A stretch of DNA of 64,000 bases from NCBI GenBank assembly GCA_032209605.1, contig JASFXZ010000028.1, positions 4,226,941 to 4,290,940 of the forward strand. Direction: 5' to 3'. This DNA comes from Mactromeris polynyma. Taxonomy: Eukaryota; Mollusca; Bivalvia; Venerida; Mactridae. Positions within the stretch are counted from its first letter, which is position 1. Every line of letters starts with the position of its first letter. This document shows positions 1 through 10,939 of this stretch, piece after piece. The notes under the pieces were generated by a model. The model saw only the letters and a list, made by a program, of their open reading frames with translations. It was not told where the DNA came from and ran no database searches. The position numbers were made by a program, and so were the translations under genes.

Positions 1-448
1 TGTACTTATGCACGTTTGTGCGCGATACTTTCAGTGACCACTGCCTATATCTTTGCGCTGAATAAAACAAAATGTTTATCAAAATTGAAATTAAGCTGCT
101 GCTAAAGAAAATACGACACAAGAGTCGCGATATGGTCTCCAAGAAGAAATTAATTTCATGAAGTTTTACACTATAAATGCAGTCTACATTTTACCACCAT
201 AAACCATGATCCAGTCACGGACATATAGACATATGGTTTATATGTCCGTGGTCCAGTGAACAGTCACATTAAGATAATATCTTAAGAGACCACATGTGGA
301 GATTAAACTTGTCACAAGAGAAACTAACCGAATCGGTATCACTCGCTGATCTTCGTGAATTTCCGTGAGATATCACGGAAACAATTTTCACATTGACAGG
401 TACGTTTTGTATCTCTAAATTCCCCCATTTTGTTCATAATAAACTACA
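1..448. other. Non-coding flank with short palindrome
   Basis: No gene is visible. A short hairpin lies near 217-248, where the sequence for 'cggacatat' is followed by its inverse. The stretch around 245-345 resembles 5505-5580 (both contain 'aagataatatct' or a close variant followed by a 'gaccac.tgtggagat' motif), so it is probably part of a dispersed repeat family. Confidence 0.45.
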
Positions 449-655
449 TCAATTGGCACCGTTTGAACAAGCATAAGCTGGCCTAACAGAAGCTGCTTGA
501 AACTTTAAATTCCCGTCTAAGGATAAGTTAAAATAATGATTTAAACACGTCGTACTTCGCAAATAGATCTTAATAGGTCTCATCGTGCTAAAAGACCGTT
601 CTGCTGTCGCTTGACACAGGCATTGATAACAATATAGACAGACAGGCACGGACAT
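449..655 (-). pseudogene. hAT transposase C-terminal remnant
   Basis: The reverse-strand reading contains CQATAERSFSTMRPIKIYLR followed by ST, which matches the pattern of the hAT-family C-terminal dimerisation region (A-T-A-E-R-S-F-S ... K-x-Y-L-R-S-T). Only about 68 residues are open and no DDE catalytic part, zinc finger or terminal inverted repeat is visible nearby, so this is a degraded fragment of a DNA transposon. It could also be the tail of a domesticated hAT gene, but nothing upstream supports an intact gene. Confidence 0.7.
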
Positions 656-938
656 TTGGGTAGATGTCCTTAGTTGCCTGACCCAACGCTTCCAATAGGC
701 AGTCGCTTGGGTCCTCCATTACCGTCTGGCAGCGTCTTTGCCATCGACGTATGTCGGTGCAGAACTGGGCTGCGTTTCATCAAAAATCCTAGGAGCGATT
801 TTCGCCCCTAAGATCGGTTTTCGCACCTATGTGCGTTTCAACAATTTTTCGCTCCTAGCACTTAGGAACGATATCGCACCTAACTCTAGGAGCGGTCATG
901 AGCACTCCTAAGTGCGAAACGCTTTGCATTTCGGGAAG

Positions 939-1809
939 ATGGCAGCTATAGTGTACGCACTACAACAACGCCGGCAAATTAGAAGAGAGAGGGTTTTTAG
1001 GGATCGACAAAATCCCCTTGATACACTGAACGACACTGATATCATTACTAGATATCGTTTTCCACGGCATGTTATCATTGATATCGTTCAGACAACTGCG
1101 GAAGAAATTACACTTCCAACATTGAAAGGTGGTCATGTCATTCCGGCCCATATTCAGGTATACATCAATAATTATATATATTCCACTTATTTTGTTTAAC
1201 TACGTCTCTATGCCAAATGCCGCTAAAAGAAGTAAACATTTGGTGGTATGCAACCCAGTGAAGGGGAAGTACTCTGAAAAATTCATGATCAGCGTTCTAA
1301 AAATGAAATCAAACTTTCACTGAATCGTAGTATATTCCCGATTAACTAAGGAATTGTAAATGATTGTCTGTTATAGTACCTTTGTGTGTGTCTAGGACTA
1401 CAACACATGCAACTGTGTATATCATGGATAAATTGGACCGACTCAGACAAACATGATTTCGGACACTGGATTTCGGACATGTTTCAACTGCCGTCTCATG
1501 ATCGGAACGTGCTATTGTAATACAATGTACTAGTTTATTGGAAAAGACTAGTATTAGACAATATAGACATACTTAAGTATTTTTTGTATCAAAGTATAAG
1601 CATGTCTGATTTATGACATCTTTAGTGATACCTATGTTACATTGTAATATATACATAGCTCTTTCATTTCAGGTTCTTGTAACATTAAGGTTCCTTTCAA
1701 AGGGCGACTTCTTGTCTGAGGTTGCAGACATTCATGGTGTGTCTAGGTCCTCCTGCTCCCGTATAATTGGTAAAGTGTGCACTGCAATTGGAAACCACTT
1801 TTCAATAAG
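939..1809 (+). pseudogene. HARBI1-like transposase, N-terminal two exons only
   Basis: Exon 939-1157 starts ATGGCAGC, encodes a basic stretch RRERVFRDRQNPLDTLND then RYRFPRHVIIDIV, and ends CAG|gtatac. A second exon, 1673-1809, follows ttcatttcag and encodes VLVTLRFLSKGDFLSEVADI then HGVSRSSCSRIIGKV, ending AAG|gtattt. Both match the helix-turn-helix N-terminal region of Harbinger-type transposases in order. No downstream DDE nuclease exon is found before the right end of the element, so the gene is truncated. Splice junctions are in phase 0 between the two exons. The intron between them is otherwise anonymous. Confidence 0.75.
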
Positions 1810-2736
1810 GTATTTATTGTCGTGGAATATTGTTCATTCTTAAAGATTGATAATGATTAAATGTGCAGCCATTTGACTGTATAAACATGTATAATTGAAT
1901 TGATAAAACAGTGCATGGACAATGAACGAAGCATGTGTGTTACTGCTAATAACACTCATGTTAGTTACAATTTGCCTACAGTATACAGTGTGATGCTAAC
2001 AAATGACTAACATGATTGGGGACGGATTACTAAGTAATCAACACTGCGGTGTATTGATTCACCCTATAACAGGTCCCGCCTCTTGGCCTGTCTTTGATTT
2101 GCAAACATATCAACAATATAGAACAATACTTGTGTGTCTGTTTTACACTTGTGCAAGTTCATGGAAACCTAAATAAAAGGCAGAAGAAGAGCAGTATGTA
2201 TAAATGTGTATTGTACATTTAATGTTTGAATGTTATATTTTATTGATCATAGGTTTTCAAGAAAAAATGATATAATTATAAAGTTTATGTAAAAGTGTGG
2301 ACTTGGGCAAAGCAATGCTGCTACTCTTGGAATTAACCATATTAACATCTGAAAATAAGTATATGATCATAGCAAACAAATTGATGTGCAATTACACTGT
2401 TAACATAATTTTTTTAAGATATCCCATGGAACAACAGCGAGGATAGTTGTAGTATTTTGGACACACACTTTTCAGGTAATGTGTAGACTCCAGCGACTAT
2501 CATGAAATGCTTAATTATTTTCTTTTAGCTCTACCGACTGAGCTTACTGGGAGGCAGTCTAACCCCACACTACAACACAAAAATGAAAACTTCAAAATAA
2601 ACATAATGAGATCTATGTGAACTATATAATATCCTATAATACTATTTATGGTATTGTCATTTGAAACACAAAGTCGTGGCACATGGTATGTTTTTTAGAC
2701 AGGTCATGATCAATTGAAAATAAAATGTTACATTAC

Positions 2737-2927
2737 CGTTTTGCTATCTGTTCCCAGGTGGCTAACCTTTTTAGCTTAGTTACTTCTTGAGAAAACTTCC
2801 CAAGAAGTATTTTTTTGTTTATTTGAACAGCCTCTACCAATGTGGAGACTTCCTCATGTGTCCAGTTCTCCTTCCTCTTAAAGACGGAGGATGTTACCAT
2901 CTTGGTTTTTACATTTGCATCAGCCAT
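2737..2927 (-). CDS. Myb/SANT-like DNA-binding protein of Harbinger, first exon
   Basis: Starts at the ATG ending at 2927 and reads MADANVKTKMVTSSVFKRKE followed by NWTHEEVSTLVEAV and KKILLGKFSQEVTKLKR, then TWEQIAK. The tryptophan-E-E-V spacing and GKFS motif match the Myb/SANT-like DNA-binding domain found in the accessory protein of Harbinger transposons, which recruits transposase to the element ends. A donor follows (CG|gtaatg, last exon base 2737). No continuation exon could be identified, so the gene is partial. It lies inside the element and is transcribed opposite to the transposase. Confidence 0.7.
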
Positions 2928-2938
2928 TTATGACTCCA

Positions 2939-3038
2939 CGTTTGCGCTGTCAAAAAGCGCGGACCGTATAGAGATACACGGATGTTTACGTTTGCGCTGT
3001 CAAAAAGCGCGGACCGTATAGAGATACACGGATGTTTA
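2939..3038. repeat. Two-copy 50-bp tandem duplication
   Basis: Two adjacent 50-bp copies (starting at about 2939 and 2989) are nearly identical, containing TTTGCGCTGTCAAAAAGCGC. The duplication sits just upstream of the Myb/SANT-like start codon, where its promoter would be expected. Confidence 0.85.
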
Positions 3039-3211
3039 CATTTGACGTTATTTTCAACCTCCATATGAAGAGCAGCTGTTAGGAGGGAAAACGCTCCTAG
3101 GACCAAAAACGATCTTAGGATAGTTTAATGAAACGCACATAAGAACGATCCTAAGTGCGCTAGTTTTCGTGCCTAACTTTTCGCTCCTAGGATTTTTGAT
3201 GAAACGCAGCC

Positions 3212-4207
3212 TGGTCAATGTCGTTGGTCACATCAGATGCACACGAGGCGTGAATTTCACACACCACCTGCCATTTAATTATCAGCATATTAAACATATA
3301 ATTATTTGTCTGAAAGGATCCCGTCAGTTCGTCCGTCCGTTGGTGATAATAAAGCGTATGCAAACAACAACTGTCAAATATGTTAATACATAACTATTCT
3401 ATTCCTGGAAATGCTCGTATGATACAAATAATGTAGTTCTGGACTAAATTTAACTTCACATCTGCATGATAATGACATTACCTTAAGTTTAGTTTTTACT
3501 GATAAAATGCTCTCTTTTCTATTTGTACACATGAAGTTCCAGTCCAGTATAACCCAATGGCATTTTACATGTATATGATTAAACGTTTAAGAAGCAGTTA
3601 TATTCCATATCTAAAATAATGGCGATGCTGTATGTACTTGGTTAATGTCAATATATATACGTATAGTTCAATAGCTGTGCTGTAACCCTTCACCCCCCTC
3701 AGCCTTCGATTTTTAATGCTGATTTAAAGTCTTTAGTTTTTCGACTTTTGAAAATGATGATACGCACGGGCGTACGTGCGTATGCCCAGCTACGGGCCTG
3801 TATACATATAATAATAATAGATTAAATAGTCCATCCATGGACTAGGCCCCGGCCTTAGCATAAAGTTATCGTTGATATGGAGATTGCATAGCACAGTATG
3901 GCTCCGTACATCTATTAACTGTAATCTCACATAGCTAATGTATATGTAGCTTGGAGTAAATAAAAGTTATGCTTATGTTATGTTATGGTAAGTGTGCGTG
4001 CAGATTCAGTAGACAGCTTCTGAACAGCTGTCTTTGAGTGGAACTAAAGGACTCTTACTCTCTCTCTCTCTCTCACATTGCGTATATGCTGAAAGGCCCT
4101 CACGTCCACATTCACCTTGTCAATGTATTATTCAGATGCAGGGGAAGTAACTGCATTACAGCTACCCGTGGACACATTTGATGAGAAGTACAAAAATACT
4201 TATGCAA
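3212..4207. other. Non-coding, no gene seen
   Basis: No ORF with recognisable content. A short CT dinucleotide run occurs near 4057-4074. Confidence 0.5.
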
Positions 4208-4823
4208 ATTCCTAGACATCATATTAATATAGTTTCCTTAAATTAATTTTTAAATAAAATGTTAAAGTTTGATATTTAATATTTAAAATTTAATATTTAA
4301 AAATTAAATATTAAATTTTAATTTTTAAATATTAAATTTTAATTTTTAAATATTAAATTTTAAATATTAAATATCAAACTTTAACATTTTATTTATAAAT
4401 TAATTTAGCTTCTGTTCTGGGTATAAACGCATGTCTGAATTTTATCTTTCATTTTACATCGTGATTCAGAAAATATCCGTAAAACATGTTTACTTATTAT
4501 CTGGGTCTGTTTTGAAAAGTCACCCCCGTCACCAACAGCCTTATAATACTCACAGGGGTTCGGGACGGTGGGGGGGGGGGGGTTATAATGACATTTTAAC
4601 AAATTCATCAGAATTTGTTAAAATGTCATTATACCATCCCCCCACCGTGCCGAACCCCTGTGATAATACTATAAACTATAATACTATATCTGTGGTGGCG
4701 TTCACTTGCCCTAACTTCCTAAGGCAGGCTATACCAGAACACAGGTGGTTAAAGTAGAGATTACAATAAAAGATACAACCTTAAACAAATTTAAGAAAAC
4801 TAAATTAATATGATGTCTAGGAA
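4208..4823. repeat. Nested palindrome cluster (fold-back element)
   Basis: Three inverted repeats are nested or adjacent. An outer pair, about 4208-4242 and 4790-4823, shares CCTAGACATCATATTAAT in inverse orientation. Inside it, about 4240-4403 is a long AT-rich hairpin (AAATAAAATGTTAAAGTTTG on the left arm and its inverse on the right). Next, 4550-4663 is a second hairpin whose arms contain TCACAGGGGTTCGG, a G/C run and AACAAATT around a 6-base loop at 4606-4611. The layout resembles a fold-back transposon or a MITE with internal palindromes. Confidence 0.75.
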
Positions 4824-5817
4824 GGGGATGGGGGAAATGTTGACTAAGAGCTAGGAAGTACTATATCCCTCTAGTGTCTGCACTAGTAGTTAGAAATATA
4901 TTATCTATATGTAACCCACTTAAGTAATTAACCGAAACAGACTATAGCACTGCTGGGGGTCCGCCGTCATTTTGACCTGATCTTTGATTGGCTGCGAAAT
5001 TGTGTCATTGGACCCAGGTCATAGGTTTAATCTGTCAACGGAAAGGTTTCCCGCGTACTTTTTGAATGATAACTTTTAAGTTTTAAATATTAAGAATTAA
5101 ATTTTAAATATTAAGAATTAAATTTTAAATATTAAGAATTAAATTTTAAATAATAAGTTTTAAATTTTAAATATTAATGTTAAATGTCCCTCCAGGGCTT
5201 CCATATAAACATAAAGCATTTCAATATGAAACAAAGACGCATAGTACAGAAACAAAGACATAGAGTATGGACAACCTAAAATAATATATATTATTATTGA
5301 CATAGAGCTATCTTGAAATGGAGAAATGAATAAAAAATAGTATAATATAATTATCCTCTGTAAAGGTTCGCCAAGAACATATATTTTGCTAATTTGTTTA
5401 GTAAACTACATTGTGACGAGTTTAATATTGATTTGAATTTATGCACATTTGGCCAGTGACAATAATATTTCGGTAAGCATTCAATTCTTATAATTCGGTA
5501 ATATGGTCCAGCGAACAATATAGCACGCCAGTTACACTGAGATAATATCTAAAGTGACCACCTGTGGAGATACGGCGCTGTCATCGATATACACATGCAG
5601 TTACAATATGAAATAGAAAGAAAAAAGAATGGAAATCATCAGATTCATAGTTAAACAGGACCAAAATGAAATTACTTAATTGTTATCAAATTTATATATT
5701 TGTGAAGTTTAAGGAATAAAGAATTTAAAACATTTTGCACAAATTTAGGTTTCCCTTTGTTTACTGGGATATTTGGTTATAATAAAGTCATGTATTTAGG
5801 AACACGAAAAAATCGTT
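4824..5817. other. Non-coding with AT-rich short tandem repeat
   Basis: About 5072-5172 is a short tandem array of an AT-rich unit of roughly 21-23 bp containing AAGAATTAAATTTTAAATAT. The stretch 5505-5580 resembles 245-345. No gene is visible. Confidence 0.5.
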
Positions 5818-5894
5818 CAATGGCGCTACCGGGATTCCAACCCACGGCTACGGTTTGCCGGTCCGTTTTGCTAACCACTACACCACAACGACCT
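5818..5894 (-). mobile_element. tRNA-derived SINE head (copy 1)
   Basis: On the minus strand an A-box-like TGGTGTAGTGGTTAGC is followed by a B-box-like GGTTGGAATCCC at tRNA spacing. The B box departs from GGTTCGAATCC and the acceptor strands do not pair, so this is not a working tRNA gene. It shares layout and sequence with the copy at 44168-44246. Confidence 0.6.
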
Positions 5895-5940
5895 AACGTC
5901 ATTTTCGTGTAAATGTAACTTTAATTCAAATTGATTAAGA

Positions 5941-6345
5941 TTAACTACACTTTGGACGAAGTAAGGGGCGACTTTTTACATCCGCCACACAGCACTTAAG
6001 CCCGATAACCCCGTTATATCTTCTTTGTTTATGTAATCTGATTTCTTCTAAGTTTGCATTCCACGTTAACCATATGTTCATAGTAATCGTAACTTCCGTT
6101 GTAAACAACACAAGTCCGCCATTACTTTTGTCCTGAAAATACTGTTTTATGTTCCGGTCACTAAGTGCGAACCGCTGCAAATCTACGTTGTATTTTACGA
6201 AATTTAGAGCACATTTGCACGGTGAATATTTTGCAGAAGGATCAATTATTACATTACATTCAAACTTTGGAATACGACAATAATGAAGTGCTGTCCCATC
6301 GTAGAAAGAAAGTTTATTTTTGGAGATTGAAGAATCGAAAATCAT
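5941..6345 (-). CDS. 134-aa open frame of unknown nature
   Basis: An ATG-initiated frame of 134 codons not lying in a tandem repeat. It has eight or so cysteines (for example FECNVI, SPCKCAL, LKCCVADV) but no signal peptide, membrane segment or family motif that I recognise. It lies just upstream, on the same strand, of the SINE-like copy at 5818-5894. It may be a chance ORF; no splice sites or neighbours support it. Confidence 0.2.
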   Translation of the reverse strand: MIFDSSISKNKLSFYDGTALHYCRIPKFECNVIIDPSAKYSPCKCALNFVKYNVDLQRFALSDRNIKQYFQDKSNGGLVLFTTEVTITMNIWLTWNANLEEIRLHKQRRYNGVIGLKCCVADVKSRPLLRPKCS

Positions 6346-7977
6346 GCTAACAAAGAGGAAATAATGTAAGCAAGCATTAACAGTTCGTACATGAATGCAT
6401 GGTATGCGCTTCTTTCCTCATTAATCTGTGGACTGTGAACACTGATGTAAAAGGAGAACATTTGGAGCAGGACTAATTACTGTGAGGCAAGATCTAGGTT
6501 CTATAGGAATATTTCCGCTGTTGTAAATCTGAGAACCAATAAAAAGCTTCTTTTATCGGGCGATAATTAGCGTCGTTTCTTTAATTCACGGAACTGCTGT
6601 TTTTGGAAGCCTATTTCATTATCTTTCATGTGGCGCCGATATCCGGTCTAGATTCCTGAGTTGGTCAGTCAAGGTAATCTATATAATAATTATACTTGTG
6701 TACACGGTCGCCTGTCTAGGTACAGTCTGTTTCCTTTTACTTGAGAACTGTTGTAAACTCACTTTGATTTGGTCAGCCAATGAAAATATGTTTTGCAAAA
6801 TATTGACCAATAGACACAGCGTGCACACTGACGTTATGCTCGACTTAATAAAAATCTATAGTATATACACACACATACGCCAGAGTGTACAAATGATCAG
6901 CACACGATAAAAATACAATGTCATATTAACTTAAAAACCACGTACTGTAAAATAAGAATGTTTGTAGTTATCAGTGACACCGAGTGACAGGGAATGCCAG
7001 GATAATAAAACAGGATTTTCTCACATAGATATTTTGAGTAAGAAATAAAATTAATTGTTGGAAAGGGGAACAGCAAAACTGAAATCGGGACAACGACATA
7101 CATAGGGAAATAACTCGGGCTGTGCACCCATCTAACAACGTGTTTTGGCATTTCAAACTGAACAAGAAGTTATACAAGCCTGCACAATTCGTGGTATGCT
7201 AGACGATTTCTTATTCGACTCGTGTGCGAGAGATTGATTTGTCGAAACTAAAAGTATTTTGTAAAGACATGTTAACATACCATTTGTCTGTGATCTGTTT
7301 GATGTAATTAAGGTTTTGCCGTCACAAATTATAAAACGGACTCTGAAAGCATACTTTCATTGCCAAGAAATGCACAATTATGCAATGTTGTACCTGTATG
7401 AACTATGTAGCTGATGAATTATTATCATAACTCAGTACGAGGAATGTACAAATGTCAGTTTTTATGTTCATGTCTTGCAGTGAGCTGTCATTTATTTCGT
7501 TGCACTATGAGTATGATATATGTGGAACTGTTGAATCATGTCCTGTATATAGTCACGCTAGGGCGAGCCGGTTCGCTCAGTGTTGCGTCACGGACACTAT
7601 CCAGCCACGTAATAGGACCAACTAAACACTACTCATTCAAATAACACGCCTCAGTGAATATCAGTCACTGATCACTACTCAACGAAAACATCTCACTTAT
7701 CTCTACTCACTGAACCTCCATTCTCGACAGCTCTCGGATATTGCCGTACCACTTCGTTACTCTACGAACATCCTCTAGTGTATGTCAGGCGGAGCACTAT
7801 GTGGCAAAATTCAACATTTTGGTGCGGTCAAATAATAGTTCACGTAAAACGGATTTAACTTCAATAACTTCGATAAATTCACATAAGAAATGGTTAATCG
7901 TTGTCATTTCTAGTTAAAAACTCACATATTTCAGTCTTTATATAGCTTAGATATATGATTCTAATCCTGTTTCATCT
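6346..7977. other. Non-coding, no gene seen
   Basis: Only short chance ORFs. No tandem array, tRNA or recognisable protein fragment was found. Confidence 0.5.
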
Positions 7978-8143
7978 GCAAAATGTGATGTCACTATTTG
8001 CAAGCAGTAAACAATGTTTACTCTATATATGGTCACTTTTCATATTGCCATACGCGGCAAATATTGCTTATTGTCAGTACGTGTGACGTTTTCTGGAAAT
8101 GACGTCACTTAAAGAAGAGGTTGGCAATGGTACAGCGGCGCTC
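7978..8143 (+). mobile_element. MITE, GCGCTGC-ended family, 5'-truncated copy
   Basis: Shares internal sequence (GGCAAATATTGCT, TGTCAGTAC, GGAAATGACGTCACTTA) and the terminal CAGCGGCGCTC with the complete copies at 25945-26181 and 26458-26676. The left terminus is missing. Confidence 0.7.
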
Positions 8144-8234
8144 ATATTATCATTCATACGTCTGTACCAACGGATAATGATTAATATCGATGTTCAATCC
8201 AAAAACTAACAAGAATACATGTACCTGTGTAGTT

Positions 8235-8440
8235 ATATAAACAATGCATGTACACACGATGTATATTAATAATGCATGTACAAACGATGTATATAAACAA
8301 TGCATGTACACACGATGTATATTAACAATGCATGTACACACGATGTATATTAACAATGCATGTACAAACGATGTATATAAACAATACATGTACAAACGAT
8401 GTATATAAACAAAGCATGTATAAACGATGTATATACAAAA
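8235..8440. repeat. ~30-bp minisatellite, about 7 copies
   Basis: Tandem units contain AATGCATGTACACACGATGT followed by ATAT and a short variable tail. The open frames across this block on both strands are repeat artefacts. Confidence 0.85.
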
Positions 8441-9384
8441 TGCACTCTTGTTCCACATTTCCTGTTCAAATATCAGAATATTTTCTCGTATTGCATGGTA
8501 AATTATCACGTTTTCAATTAACGTGCCTCATCCTATCCTAAACTTTGAGTTCATTTTACTTCATTTATACATCTTGAATTCATTAATAAGATGCAAACAA
8601 ACACCCACAGAGTGCAAATTAATGTTGGTTGCTGCCAACTCATGAAATTGATAAAGTCTTGATTAAACAAATTAAAAGCAGTTCACCGCATGAAGAAAAT
8701 CGCTTCTACGTAGTTTCTAAAACAAATACTAGAAAGTAAATAAACTCGACGGAGTTCATTAAGTCATGTAGACAAAGGAATTACTTGAAGGCTTTTCCAT
8801 AGCCAAAAATGCAGCTCTGAGTATTGAGCTTGATGAAGTTCAGTGCAATGAGGCCAAAGCTGTCCGGGCGATGTACATTTGTGGCTGTTGTTGAGATATC
8901 AATTGTCCCAGACAGGTTCCAGACAGGTTCCAGACAGGTTCAATTGATAGCACATTTCTACTATGGAAACATTGATATTGTGTATGTTCACGAGAGGGCC
9001 ACTCAGGGGAGGTCACCAAGTGTACCCGCCATTATATTTTAAACACATCATGTAAATATACGAAAATGATGCCACAAACAATTACACGGCGGGCATCCAT
9101 AACGGACACCGTATGTGAAAACTGCATTGCTGACACATCGTGCGGGACACCAACAGACAACGCTTTGCCAGCAATTAGGAGGAGTGAGTATTTCTTGAAT
9201 TGTTCGGAAAACCTCAAACGCTATAGGAAGAGGATGATATTTATCAAATCCACATTAGAGTATTCGCTGCCAATAGTTTACAGAATGTAAGAAACAATCT
9301 TAGTTATAATTCAGGCAAATCTCGATGTATATAAAGTACTATAACAATGTTTCAATACGATTTATCACAATCATTTCATACCTG
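8441..9384. other. Non-coding, no gene seen
   Basis: A triple 11-bp repeat (CAGACAGGTTC type) occurs near 8908-8942. Short ORFs on both strands at 8824-9290 show no family resemblance. Confidence 0.45.
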
Positions 9385-9465
9385 CTGGGACCGGCCCAGT
9401 TGCTCATTGCTCAGCTGTGGAAGGCCAAGGGTTCGAGCCCTGGTCGCGACATGTCTAAGTCGCAG
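9385..9465 (+). mobile_element. Possible tRNA-derived SINE fragment
   Basis: Contains a B-box-like GGTTCGAGCCC preceded by a degenerate A-box-like region (GGCCCAGTTGCTCATTG) at approximately tRNA spacing. No complete cloverleaf can be drawn. Weak call. Confidence 0.35.
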
Positions 9466-10435
9466 GTTCTTACAACAACATTATAAAACAAAACAATTTT
9501 GTTTTCAATATGGTCAGCACAATGTGAATCAATCAAATGTGTGGCAATCTGAAGGTTAAGCTTTGTTGGGCAACATAAATGGAGACACAACAAACCAAGA
9601 CAACACAATATCAAAGTTTATGTTTTGTTTATTCGTTTTATCTAGCTAAATCAAATTCGAGTACATGTCTGAAAATGTCATATTTATAGCTTTAAAAAGT
9701 TATGCAAAAAAGGTTACGTAGAAAGGTAAAGTAGAGCTACTGGATAACTTGTAAATCAAGGTTGAACTATTGATTCGTTAATGCATCAGTGATTCTTATT
9801 TTTAGAAAATTCAATTTAGCAATGTATACGATGTATTTCAATGCAAAGCTAACGCGTGAATTTATAAACACATTTTCAAAGTTTCGTAACAACTGGCCGT
9901 ATAATAGAATAGAAATAAGCAAAACTATCATATCTAAGTTTGTATTTTACCTCCCCGCAGTAAATACTAGTACCCACAAAACAAAACGACAAACAGACTA
10001 TGAAAAATATAAAGACCACGTGTTCGGATAAATAACAAACAGTGGCACAAATGGGGAAAACATAACGTCATCAGTATATTATTATTATATTCCTCAGATT
10101 TACTGAGGAAAAAGAGAACATAGCGTAGTGACTCTGTCATTCAGAGCGATCGACGTAGAGATATATTTATTGCAAAAGGCAATATTGCCCATTAGCATAC
10201 ATGTAAATATTAACATTATTATAAATTAATACTTTCGATCAATCTACAAATGAGAATATTATTAAAACATAATCAATTACCAAACAAACAAAAGGTGTAT
10301 TAGTTAAGAGATTGTAATTAAGTTTGGTTCGATATGTAGTACGGAGAATTGTTTTTTCTAATTATTTATTTTTTGTCTCCTGGTCTTAGTTAAATTTTGG
10401 ATGCACATAAAAACAGAGTAAATACATGTATGACT
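9466..10435. other. Non-coding, no gene seen
   Basis: An 80-residue open frame (9789-10031) has no recognisable features. Nothing else stands out. Confidence 0.45.
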
Positions 10436-10852
10436 TCAACAAATACAGTAATGCGTCATACAGCACGTAAACTTCATCGAAAATAATAAAAAGTGTCTCT
10501 TTTTTTCATACTTTAGTATATAAATTGATAGGTTATGTAATATGCCTTTGTTATCCGACGTAAAAAGTTCGGAGAATTTGAGAATATTTGGTCTTGTCCA
10601 AAAGTATTTTTTAATATATTGTTGTCTGTATTCATGGTATAAAGGACATTCTAATATAAAATGATATTCGTCATCTAAAACATTACAAAGTTGACATTTT
10701 CTCTCTGATCTTGGTATAGCATTTGGTTTATTCCATCTTTCCATTTCAATTTTCAGTCTATGGATTGATACTCTTAATCTAGTCAAAGCAAATCTATATT
10801 TAGTCATGTTAATTTTGTCAAGATGCAGTTTTAATAAAGTTAAAATAAGCAA
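10436..10852 (-). pseudogene. Non-LTR retrotransposon (LINE) reverse-transcriptase C-terminal fragment
   Basis: The reading includes RFALTRLRVSIHRLKIEMER followed by WNKPNAIPRSERKCQLCNV and DDEYHFILECPLYHEYRQQY. The arrangement of an R-L-x-x-x-x-H-x-L-x-I-E segment, an R-x-C-x-x-C pair and a D-E-x-H-F-x-x-x-C-P-x-Y segment is the C-terminal zinc-knuckle-like tail of jockey/CR1-type LINE ORF2 proteins. It forms CxxC-x8-H-x4-C. The reverse-transcriptase and endonuclease domains are absent, as expected of a 5'-truncated LINE copy. The clade is not resolved. Confidence 0.7.
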
Positions 10853-10897
10853 ATAATGTGTATGTTGATGCTCTAGAAGAGAGATAATACGTAACTA

Positions 10898-10939
10898 CAG
10901 GGAACGCCATATACACAAGACAGTGCCTCCCCACGCAGA
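10898..10939. repeat. Orphan unit of the 45-bp minisatellite
   Basis: This 42-bp stretch differs by about six bases from the consensus of the array at 33713-38333 (shared GAACGCCA, CACAAGACA, TGCCTCCCCAC, CAGA in the same order and spacing). It is a single copy, 23 kb away and outside the P4HA-like gene. Confidence 0.75.

Larger units (their letters stand above)
768..3211. mobile_element. PIF/Harbinger DNA transposon, internally deleted
   Basis: The element is bounded by inverted repeats identical over about 31 bp: 768-798 starts GGCTGCGTTTCATCAAAAAT, and its inverse ends at 3211. The similarity continues imperfectly for roughly 140 bp inward on each side (motifs GTGCGTTTCA and CTCCTAG recur). 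Inside are two divergently placed coding pieces: a HARBI1-like transposase fragment on + and a Myb/SANT-like DNA-binding protein on -, the classic two-gene Harbinger layout. The DDE catalytic half of the transposase is absent, so this copy is non-autonomous. The target-site duplication is not clear: flanks are CTG on the left and TGG on the right. Confidence 0.85.
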
